Made by a program: the position numbers and the translations under genes. A stretch of DNA of 64,000 bases from Aptenodytes patagonicus (taxonomy: Eukaryota > Chordata > Aves > Sphenisciformes > Spheniscidae), in the NCBI RefSeq assembly GCF_965638725.1, contig NC_134957.1:16020101-16084100 (forward strand), in the 5' to 3' direction. The first letter of the stretch is position 1. Each line of letters begins with the position of its first letter. The notes beneath the pieces are model-generated. The model ran no database searches, was not told the origin of the DNA, and worked only from the letters and a program-made list of their open reading frames with translations. Shown piece by piece: positions 24,436-34,014 of this stretch.

Positions 24436-25550
24436 ATGGTGGCAAATGCCCTGTGGGGGTGGTTGCAGCAATGGAAGCGGAGCAGTTGGCAGCGCAGAGG
24501 CAAACACATCTCGGCTGCCACACTGTCACAAGATATTGCTGACTGCGTAGAGAACCTGGTTGTAAAAGTCCATCACGTAGATGCTCACGTACCCAAGAGT
24601 CCGGCCACTGAAGAACATCAAAACAACCAGCAGGTGGATCAGGCTGCTAAGATTGAAGTGGCTCAGGTGGATCTGGACTGGCAACATAAGGGTGAGTTAT
24701 TTATAGCTCAGTGGGCCCATGACACCTCAGGCCATCAAGGAAGAGATGCAACATATAGCTGGGCTTGTGATCGAGGAGTGGACTTGACCATGGACACTAT
24801 AGCACAGGTTATCCATGAATGCGAAACATGCGCTGCAATCAAGCAAGCCAAGCGGTTAAAGCCTCTCTGGTATGGAGGACGATGGCTGAAATATAAATAT
24901 GGGGAGGCCTGGCAGATTGATTATATCACACTCCCACAAACCCGCCAAGGCAAGCACCATGTGCTCACCGTGGTGGAAGCAACCACCGGATGGCTGGAAA
25001 CATACCCCGTGCCCCATGCCGCCGCCTGGAACACTATCCTGGGCCTTGGAAAGCAAGTCTTATGGTGACATGGAATCCCAGAAAGAATTGAGTCAGAAAA
25101 CAGGACTCATTTCTGAAACAACCTCATAGACACCTCAGCCAAAGAGCATGGCATTGAGTGGGTGTATCACATCCCCTATCAGGCACCAGCCTCTGGCAAA
25201 ATTGAACCGTACAATGGACTGTTAAAGACTGCACTGAGAGCAATGGGTGCTGGGACATTCAAACATTGAGATACACATTTAGCAAAGGCCACCTGGTTAG
25301 TCAACACCAGGGGATCTGCCAATCGAGCTGGCCCTGCCCAATCAAAACTTTTACGTACTGTAGATAGGGATGAAGTCCCTGTAGTGCACGTAAAAAATAT
25401 GTTGGGGAAGACAGTCTGGGTTATTCCTGCCTCGGGCAAAGGCAAACCCATCCGTGGGATTGCTTTGCTCAAGGACCTGGGTGCACTTGGTGGATAATGC
25501 AGAAGGATGGCGAAGTCTGATGTGTACCTCAAGGGGATTTGATTTTGGGT
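24436..25550 (+). pseudogene. pol: integrase domain (ERV, broken)
   Basis: From 24436 the frame is open to a TGA at about 25066. It carries the end of RNase H (HHVDAHVPKS), then the integrase HHCC zinc-binding module (HDTSGHQG, then CETCAAIKQAK at about 24718-24850) and the first catalytic Asp in WQIDYI. Beyond 25066 further stops (about 25126, 25267) interrupt the rest of the core, including the region of the catalytic Glu (KIEPYNG, about 25198). A C-terminal segment ends near 25550. Stops of the TGA type are common, as expected from CpG decay. Confidence 0.87.
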
Positions 25551-25957
25551 GAGAATAGCCCGTGATTTGAACTGTATGATCTTAATTGCTACATAATATC
25601 ATATGCCATACCAATGTATTACAATAAGAATCACCCAGATTAATGAAGAATGAACTTCAGTGAAACCAAGCAAAGCACAGTGATGATGGAACCAGAACTG
25701 ACTTCAACATGAAACAATCCAACACCACCTACCATCTCCATCTCTCCTGCCCTGAAGGACTGTTATGACAGATGGAGCCCAAAGTCATGGACTAAATGAA
25801 CTCAACAAACATTTTAGAGGGATGGCCCATAGACTAAGGGAATGATATCTGTGTGTATGTATCAAAAGACAGGAAAAGGGGTGGTGATTAATGGGAATGT
25901 ATTGGAAAGTGTGGGACCTGAGCATGACATAGATGGTATAGAATAAGGGGTGGATAC
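25551..25957 (+). other. Non-coding stretch between integrase and 3' LTR; no env
   Basis: About 400 bp with stops in all frames. It ends in a polypurine tract at 25942-25957 (AATAAGGGGTGGATAC) next to the 3' LTR. No envelope motif (furin-type site, CKS17-like segment or transmembrane anchor) is visible, and the space is too small for an env gene. Confidence 0.8.
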
Positions 25958-26543
25958 TGTCCTGGTTTTGGCTGGGATAGAGTTAATTTTCTTCCTGGTA
26001 GCTGGCATAGTGCTGTGTTTTGGATTTAGCATGAGAATAATGTGATAACACACTGATGTTTCAGTTGTTGCTAAGCAGTGTTTGTACTAAGTCAAGGACT
26101 TTTCAGCTTCCCATACTCTGCTAGCGAGGAGGTGCACAAGAAGCTGGGAGGGAGCATAGCCAGGACAGCTGACCCAAACTGTCCAAAGGGATATTCCATA
26201 CCATATGACATCATGCTCAGTATATAAGCTGGGGGGAGTTGGCCGGGGGGCAGCGATCGCTGCTCGGGGACTGACTGGGCATCGGTCAGTGGGTGGTGAT
26301 CGGTTGCATTACTTCCCCCCCCGCCCCGTTTTTGTTTCTCTCTCTCTCTCGTTGTTTTACTTTCCATTACAAATTATTGATATTAATATTATTTCAAGTA
26401 TTAAACTGTTCTTATCTCAACCCATGAGTTTTCTTACTTTTGCTCTTCCGATTCTCTCCCCCATCCCTCCAGGGCGGGGGGGGCGGGGCAGTGAGCGAGC
26501 GGCTGTGTGGTGCTTAGTTGCCAACTGGGGTTAAACCACGACA
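25958..26543 (+). repeat. 3' LTR of endogenous retrovirus
   Basis: A 586-bp LTR with TG...CA ends. It keeps a good TATA box (TATATAAG, 26221-26228), an upstream TGACATCA element (26207-26214) of the CRE/AP-1 type and an ATTAAA poly(A) signal at 26400-26405. A C-run and a CT-run (about 26314-26350) replace the TAC array of the 5' LTR. Confidence 0.93.
26221..26228 (+). promoter_or_regulatory. TATA box of the 3' LTR
   Basis: TATATAAG sits about 170 bp upstream of the LTR poly(A) signal, in the usual U3 position. It points along the MTMR1 sense strand. The matching site in the 5' LTR is mutated. Confidence 0.65.
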
Positions 26544-29500
26544 ACATCTACCATGCGCTTATTAAAAGATGGCAAACATTTTAAAGATGACCCTTTTTTT
26601 TTTTCCATTATAAGACCCTACTCTGCCTTGCTTACAGTTTTGCCAGACTTTAATGATTTGTATTGAGTCACTAAGTATGTGTGTCTGACTGAATTGTTTT
26701 GTAAAACTTCATCCAAGAAGGCTCAGTTGCTTATGAGCGTGTGACTAAGAAAAATGTTTTCCCATATGAAAATATTGGTATTGTAGACTTCTTTTGTTGG
26801 GGTGAGGGGCTGTTTTTCTGCAAATATTCCATCTCTAGGGCAAACATGAGATTTCAGTAAGAGAGATTATGTTTCAGAAATATGCCTGGTCACATCCTGG
26901 AAGAAATTCATCCAATTTGGAGGTCTGAGGCTGGAACAATCTCAGTGAATTCTCAAGGACTGAGAATAAATGAGAGTAAAAGGACTGAGAGATGGATTTG
27001 ATACAGAGTCTATGAGAGAGTTGTGACAAACTGGGAATAGGAACTAGGAGTGAATAATACTCCAAGTGTTGGAGGTCTTTGCTTTCTGTTCAACCCATGG
27101 AATACAATCTGAGAAAGTAGCCTGGAGGGGGCACAGCTGCAGACAAAGAAAAATTGTCCCGTGGGTGAGGGAGCAGGATGCTGCTCTGGAGAAATGAGGC
27201 TTCTCCCTGCCTTTGCCAGAGGATTCCTCTGTTGTAAGGGAGATCACCTGGAGCAGAGTGGTCACCATGTGTGTGCTCCTTATTTACTGGGTGTCCTGCT
27301 TGATACCCACGAGGCCGAATTGCAGAATTCCCAAGTTCTCTGTTAAACCAATTTGAGATCAAGCTATGCAAAATTAGGAGGTGCTTGCTTCAGATCCTTG
27401 TCTGTAAAAGTGGAGTGTTAGTACTCCCATACCTTATTAGGGTGCTGCAGAAATACATTTGTTTCTTGACTTGAGATGAACGTACAGAAAAGGAAACCTA
27501 AGCATTTTAAGTTCAGAAGAATAAATAAAGGATGGGGTCAGACACTGCAAAGAAAACTAAATATTGAATAACTGCTCACTAATTGAGTGGCATCAAACTG
27601 TGCACTGAATAAATGAGGAATACAGGGGGGAAACTAGTATTTTAATGTTTATTTAACCACTGATTTTATACAGATGTACAGGAAGGCTGAATTGAGTTTG
27701 GAGAAGTAATCTTCATTCTGATACCTCCTAATTTTTTGAGAGCATAATTTTGCAACCTCAATGTTGAAGAGCGTTTTTGTGTGACTTGAATATACACACT
27801 TTTAAAATGTCATTACTATTATTTAGCTAATTTATTTAAAGACAGTCCTGTTCTTTGAGGTGGATGCATGGGGAGAACAGCACTTGCATCAAAGTTTGAG
27901 CATGTGTCTTGTTGAATTAGGTTCTGGGGGAATGCAGAAGACGGGTTGAGATGTGCAGCCACGCTTTTCCTCCTTGAAGCACTTTACACAGCGTGCCAAG
28001 TTCTGCAGCGGCTTTTGTGTAGTGTATCCTGAAAGGATTTGTAGTGGGTTCCCCAAAAGCCAGTTGTATGGAACTGCTTTTTATGAGTGTTTGAGCATTG
28101 TGCAGTGGATCACACCAGTTAATGCCTGTGTGAAAGGTGTCTAGGAGAAATTGGCCTGTTATGCTGAATCATGATTAAGCTGTGCAGAAATCAGGTGTAC
28201 AAATCTCCCATGACCAGGGCTTGCGTGACTAATGATACCAATGATAAATCACTCTGTTACAGACCTAAGTGTTTCAGGAAAATGTCTTCATAAAGAAGAA
28301 ATCCGAAGTGGGAGTGTATGAGGAAGGGATCTTTTACTTGAGGAAAGAAAAAAAAAAACACGGGGGAGTGCTAATTCCAGAAAGTCTTAGTCTTCACTGA
28401 AATTCGAATTTTCCATAGTGTGTATTACAGCGTCTTGGAGAAACTTCATCAACAGGCTCAGTTTTGCCATGTTTTTAGTTGTATAAATTTTCTGTAGACT
28501 GCCTCAGAAAAATGACATTGGCTTTCTGGAGGGTGTGCTTTGTGTTTGATTAGTGGAGGAGGCTGTTGTCTGTAGACTTGTGGCCTCACTGGCTAAAGAG
28601 TTTGTATGGTAGATGCAGGAGAAGATTTCAAGAAGAGAAGGAATTAATTGCATAGCGAAGGCAGGACTCCAGGGTCATTGGGAGCTTGGTGGTGTGCAGC
28701 GATTGTTCTGCTGAAGACTCAAAAAGTTATGCTTTTAAAATTGCTGTAGATGACACACTGGATGAATTGATGACTCCCAGGGTACTGGGAGCAGCACTTT
28801 GTGAATACAGTGAAGTTCCTGTTCATGGGCTAAGCCACAAACAAGAGAAAAGTATATGGCCAAAAAAATGCTGACCTAAAATAGACTGTTTGATACTATT
28901 TTATTCTTTTAAGCTAGAACTAAAGTTAGAAATGAAATGGTATTTTCCTGTTTCAGAAACACGAGTGTTAGATTTTGAAAATGTCAAAATCAAATGCATG
29001 GATTTTTGATGTACGTTGTTTAAAAAGCCAGAATTCACAAAATCATAAATTGTGACTCGGTTGAGGGTTGATGGCAAGAAGAGAAACCCTTTCTGGGTTT
29101 TGGTGTCGTCTTCACACACCACCATGTGAAAATTTCATGCTCAGGTGTGTATCCCAGCCCTGTAATCACTTTTAAGCAGTAGGAAGTGATCACGGGTGGA
29201 TGTGGTTCCCTGGAGCCTGGCATTCCAGAAGCCCAGGGTATAAATTACTTACAACATCTAGCAATCCATAGGTTTCCCATTGCTGCATTTCCCCATGATT
29301 GTCTTGCCAGCCCAATTAAATTCTTTTCCCATCTTGCTCTTTCCAAAAGTTATAAACAATTAGAGTTTATACAGGATAAAATAAATTAAAAGCAATTTAC
29401 AGTCAAACTTTTTTGGCCTTTCTGTGGCATTTGGAAGAAGGCGAGGTCTCTCTCTGCTTGTCTGAGATAACAGATCCAGCTGCAAAAACCAGTGTGGCTT

Positions 29501-30179
29501 GCATCTTCCTTTGGCCATGGTATAATTGAATGTTCCAGATGAGCGTGAAAAGTGCCTAGAACTCTGAGGCAGAGTGGTGCATCTCTGGTGTTTTTTGGGT
29601 ACTGTCAGAAGCAGAGGCAGAAACCTGTACGACCCACTTCTGTGAAAGGCTTATCAGAGTGTGACTCTGGGAGGTCCACCACAAGCACAATTCACGTGGC
29701 TGCAGCACTTCTCTCACTGACAAGCTGGAAGGTGTCAGACTCTTGGAAAGGCACCTGGTTAGAAGAGTAACAAGATGCTCTGTGCGGAGCCAGCTTTGTG
29801 AACTCTACTCTCTTTACATAGCAAGTTCTGTCCCAACAGGCAGAGGAAATAGTTCCTGGGAAAGGCATTTTAAGTTCAACTGAAAGCGGTATTGATAAGG
29901 AATAGGGGTACATTTATTAGAATATTTTTGGTATCCCATCAAGACCATTTGCAAACAGTCTTTTGAATAGGTTTCCTGCCAACTGTGTTGTTAGAAAGGG
30001 ACAGTTTGCTGAAATGTTTCATGTCAAATGACTAAAGAAACATTTTCCCTAAATATTGATATACTGAAATTCATAGGTGTTGGATTCCTTGTGTTACTGA
30101 AAGAAACAGTGGAAGCCTTGCTTGAGAAGATAACTCGCTATGAGAGTCAAAATAAGCCTTTTCTTTCTTCACCCGGCAG
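26544..30179 (+). other. MTMR1: MTMR1 last intron, part right of the retrovirus
   Basis: AT-rich intron ending in a TTCTTTCTTCACCCGGCAG acceptor. Short open frames in it (27044-27268 -, 28686-28874 +, 29552-29770 +) show no recognisable domain. I see no other gene or repeat I can name. Confidence 0.83.
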
Positions 30180-30344
30180 GTTCCAATCCATCAAAATCTT
30201 AAAGAGCTCCTTGCCATCCGGACGGAGCTTCAGAAGAAGGTTGAAGATTTGCAGCGGGAAGCTGCTACACGATCCATTTCTTCCTCCTCTGACAGAGGTT
30301 CATCTCCTTCCCATTCAGCCACGCCGGTGCACACCTCTGTGTGA
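30180..30344 (+). CDS. MTMR1: MTMR1 terminal coding exon: coiled coil and PDZ-binding tail
   Basis: A 54-codon terminal exon plus TGA at 30342-30344. It begins [20 protein letters not shown], a heptad-like coiled-coil segment. In active myotubularins this region supports homo- or heterodimer formation with family members. It ends in a Ser-rich stretch ([16 protein letters not shown]) and the last residues VHTSV, a class I PDZ-ligand pattern (S/T-x-V). The tail fits MTMR1 and differs from MTM1. The same exon is also open in the +1 frame to a TAA at 30349-30351. Confidence 0.95.
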   Translation, partial: VPIHQNLKELLAIRTELQKKVEDLQREAATRSISSSSDRGSSPSHSATPVHTSV

Positions 30345-31015
30345 TGTGTAACAAAAGCCATGTGAAAAAATTTGTGTCAGGTAATACAGAGAGGAAGGTG
30401 AAATGCTTTTCCCATCACAAAAGGATTGTGAGTGACTTGTAATTGCTATGATCTACATGCCTTACTCTGTGTCTGATATTACCATGATGAGGCCAAAAAG
30501 AGCTTCAATAGATGTGATATATTTCCTTGTTGGCAGTTCCCACATGTGTTTTGACATCTCTAGCTAAATCACCAATTGTGAAATTAAACTTTGTTTTGAG
30601 CAGCTAACAATTTAACCATCCTAAAAAGGAATCCATCTGCCAAGCAGACAGAAAAATGCCTCTCACACTGCCTAGGGTGCCATGCCTGGTTGAGAGAATC
30701 AGATTAAATGCCACATGATGCTTACACAGAACACAGAACATTTTTCTGAATGGGAGCTCCTTATTTCACTCAGTAATATATATATTTTTTTTTTGGCTAG
30801 AGCAATTTATTTTTGTTAGGTAATTAATGCACTTGGAAATTGATTTTAAAATAAATGTTTTCCAGTGTAGTTAGTTTTACGTTTCAACTAAATATGCCAT
30901 TAAAAGTGGATGAAGTTAAACTGGATTTATCAAGTACACCACACTGACTTGTATGATGTAATATATTTGGTAAAGCATGTATTGTAGGTTTTTTAATGCC
31001 TTTTGTACAAGTTGA

Positions 31016-31021
31016 AATAAA
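31016..31021 (+). terminator. MTMR1: MTMR1 proximal poly(A) signal AATAAA
   Basis: Canonical AATAAA followed within 20-40 nt by a T/GT-rich stretch (TCTTTTGACTGTTTAG, TTGTTCAGTTT). It is probably a used cleavage site. Confidence 0.7.
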
Positions 31022-31413
31022 GTCTTTTGACTGTTTAGCTTATTGTTCAGTTTCAGCCTCCTGAGCGAGGGGTAAACCTATTCCTGTCAAAGTCTTGTAC
31101 AAAGTAAAAGTTTGTTTTCTAGCAAATGGTAATATTTGGGGTTGGAATGACACCCAGCTGTGTAAATTGTATAGTCTGTATAGCTCCACATTTTGTTAAG
31201 CGTGTTTTGTTTTAAAGTATACACACAAAATGCAAAGCTGTGTCTGTTTATACACACGTGTATGTGATGTTAACCATATGCATATTCCTGTGGTTTTAAG
31301 CTGTAAATTCAGAAAATGGATCCTGCCTGTCCAAACTCTTTTGAAGACCTTAACTTGTAATGACTTTGTTTGACAAAGTTTTTAAATAATATGATCTTAA
31401 TTGGTTTTCTTGA

Positions 31414-31419
31414 AATAAA
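31414..31419 (+). terminator. MTMR1: MTMR1 distal poly(A) signal AATAAA
   Basis: Canonical AATAAA followed by a strong T-rich downstream element (GGCTTTTTGTTTTCT). It is a likely distal end of the transcript. Confidence 0.7.
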
Positions 31420-31440
31420 GCCTCTTGGCTTTTTGTTTTC

Positions 31441-34014
31441 TAAATTGCTACTAGCATTTTTTTCTATAAAATGAATAATTTAACTGTGTTTTCATATAAA
31501 ATATACATTCCCAACTTTCTTTCATCTCCCCCCTGAAATATTCATATCAGAGAGATTTGATTACTATAACATCCAACCTTTTAAAAAATTATTCAGTGGC
31601 TTTCGTGGAAGGCCCAGAAATGGTGCATGCTGAAGATTTTCCGTGGGTTGTTTTCCTCGCTGTGTTTCGTGAGAATCTGGTTCTTCTCCTTAGGGCACTT
31701 AAAATGCTGCAGCTCTGCTTTTTGACGCGTGCTTGTATGGCTCCAAGTTCTGCTGGTGGGAATTAAGCCCCGTTCTTAAGAGCCAATTGATTCTATATGC
31801 TGATTGTGGTTTTTACTATGAGTATCCGTTTATTACTGCGCATTTGTTCTTAATATGCGATGGCACTTTCCTGTTTCTCTGTATTCATATATGTAGCATA
31901 CAGTTGATGAGTAAGGTGAGCTGCTGAGCACTTCTGCAACTTCAACTGGGAAGGCTAATGTGCTGTATCCAGTCTTACAAGTTTACTGTGCAGTGCAGGG
32001 TATTTCAACGTGTCCTTTTTATTATAGTGAATGCTTTTTATAATAGATACTCACCTACAAGAACAAAGTTCAGGAAGGCTTGCAACGTTGCATCTCTTAA
32101 TCAACCTCAGGCTTTTTATAAATAGATGAAAGATGTTTTCCTGTAAAAATGGTTCTGCTGAACAGTATGCCAGCAGTGAATTTTACATTGCCAAAATATG
32201 TTGAGCTGGTATTGAATTAAACTCTTCCACACTTCCGATTTCCTTGACATTTTAACTGTATATTAAAGTAAAGCACATTATCTCTAAAATGCAGTGCTAA
32301 AGAAAATCTTTTGAAGTTTTCCTCTTTATTGCTGCTAATAATCACAACATTTTCTCTAGAATTATTGTAAAAGTGATGACTGGATTATCTTGGGCATTCT
32401 GAGATTTTTAAAGCTTAGATTCCTAGAGCTAAAATCTGAGGATTCGGTTTTGCATAGAAGAATACCAGTTATTTCAACTGACTGGCTGTTTATCCACAAG
32501 TTTTGGCATAGCTTGGTGAGTCTTCTCTGATCTGAAGGGAGAGGACAGGGGGAGGGGTCCTGCTCTAATACGTGTAAGCACAATGGATGTTTTTGTATAT
32601 ACTTAGCATGGCAGTTTTCAAAGGCATGATATAGCTCGTACATGCTAGTTAAAGCATAGTTTTATATTGAAGAGGTGACTGTCTTTGTACTCAGTCTGAT
32701 TCCTGATAATCAGATTTTTTCCTATTGATTTAACAACTAATTCTGTCATTATTTTTTTTTTTAATAAGGCAGTATTGAACTGGTTGAGGAAAGACCAGAA
32801 CCCTGTTCCCTGCCTGATGCACCTTGGACAGAACTATTCACTTCTGATTCACAAGCTGGATCTTCTTTTGGTTTAGTTTTTGGTTTTGACTCTGCTGAGT
32901 ATAAAGAGAATATGCAAAGACAGCAAGCAGTTAAATTTGACCTGTAGAATTTTCCTGTTGTCCCAGAATGGGCTGAAACCTTGGTAACCAACTGAAACAT
33001 TTTTTGGTTGTAATGTTAAGTGAATCATCAGCATCAGACACGTTGCCATTTTAGTCCTGTTTCAGAGCTGAATTACACTTTTTCCTCCTTTGTAGATAAA
33101 ATTTTTTTGTTGTTTCATTAAAATGGAAGAAGGCTTTTAAAGCTGGTAAACACTCCTATCTGCCTGGTTTTGTTCCCTGCACAGGCAGCCTTCCTCTCAA
33201 GGAGTTAAAGCTTTAAACAAGAAGTGTTTGATTTTTCTCTTATTTTCCGAGAAAAGCTGTACTAATTCATATGCTGTATGTAGTAACACCAAGAATGGCT
33301 GGTTCTCTAAAAGCTGGAAATAAAGGATCAACAACTCCCATTCATTGAGCCCCACAGCAGAGGACAAAGTAAAATGGGCAGTTTAGAGTATTCCCCACAT
33401 GAAGCATTTATGTTAAAAAGCAAAAAGGAATGTCTGTTTGCTGAGAGATCACATCTGCTGAACTAAGCGGGTATCATATTAGAGATCTTTTTACTGCCAG
33501 GTCTTGCGCAGTTGGGAAGAAAGAATTTTATTTCTACAAGAAGTATGAGTCAGAATTAGCTAGTTTGAAATATAAACCACCCTTTTTGGCTGTGAGACTA
33601 AACACTGCATCATTATACAAAGGTCAAAAGCTTAGTTTGCACTGCATGGGAGATTCATCTACTGGATGTGAAATTCCAAAGAAAACTGCAGGAAACCTAG
33701 GGCAGCGAAAAGGACCAAAAACCAGCGGTGCCGAGTGCAGCCAGGGACACAGGGCACTACCTAGAGTTGAGTTGCTGGGTGACCTGAGGAGAGCGTGTGT
33801 GTGCGCAAATACTTCATTTTTACCATTAAATTAAAGTTTTCATAATGATACTTGTTTTCTCACAAAGTCTAATTTGTTTTTTTTTAAATAAAGACTTTAG
33901 TGTAGTTACAGAAGAGGTTATGTACAATAAGGATGTAGCCCACCATTTGCAGTTTACTTCCAACATGAAAAAACCCACAAAAAATTGTCTGAAATGTCTT
34001 AGTAGTCAACTTGT
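31441..34014. other. Intergenic region between the convergent genes
   Basis: AT-rich sequence between the MTMR1 poly(A) signals and the likely CD99L2 3' end. Open frames such as 32362-32643 (-) and 33565-33834 (+) are short and unrecognised. No RNA gene is seen. Confidence 0.6.

Larger units (their letters stand above)
19532..26543 (+). mobile_element. Decayed env-less endogenous retrovirus in MTMR1 intron
   Basis: A 7.0 kb provirus, sense to MTMR1, with this order: 5' LTR, tRNA-Lys-like primer binding site, gag-like region, protease, reverse transcriptase, RNase H, integrase, polypurine tract, 3' LTR. Both LTRs begin TGTCCTG and end CCACGACA. Many stops and frameshifts break gag and pol. 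Only about 0.4 kb separates integrase from the polypurine tract, so there is no env. No CCHC zinc knuckle is visible in gag. The missing env and missing zinc knuckle recall ERV-L-like (class III) elements, while the primer binding site is the Lys type used by class II elements. I therefore leave the class open. The LTR type is one I associate with bird genomes. Confidence 0.93.
1..31440 (+). other. MTMR1: MTMR1 gene span (3' part)
   Basis: Gene span from the left edge to just beyond the distal poly(A) signal. Six exons join in phase 0 with GT/AG borders: 1-118, 3260-3466, 4288-4380, 9377-9490, 10889-11065 and 30180-30344. The joined reading frame matches the myotubularin phosphatase domain and ends in the MTMR1-type C-terminus (Ser-rich stretch, then VHTSV). 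Family knowledge: MTMR1 removes the 3-phosphate from PI3P and PI(3,5)P2 on endosomal membranes. The paralogues MTM1 and MTMR2 are similar through the catalytic core. The C-terminus and the convergent CD99L2 neighbour favour MTMR1. The N-terminal PH-GRAM region and the start codon lie outside the window. Confidence 0.93.
30345..31440 (+). other. MTMR1: MTMR1 3' UTR
   Basis: AT-rich sequence after the stop with no open frame of interest. Two AATAAA signals (31016 and 31414) define a short (about 0.7 kb) and a longer (about 1.1 kb) 3' UTR. The exact cleavage sites are inferred. Confidence 0.75.

Noticed and set aside
25551..25957. Possible env remnant
   Set aside because: Stops in all frames, no membrane anchor or cleavage motif, and only about 400 bp.
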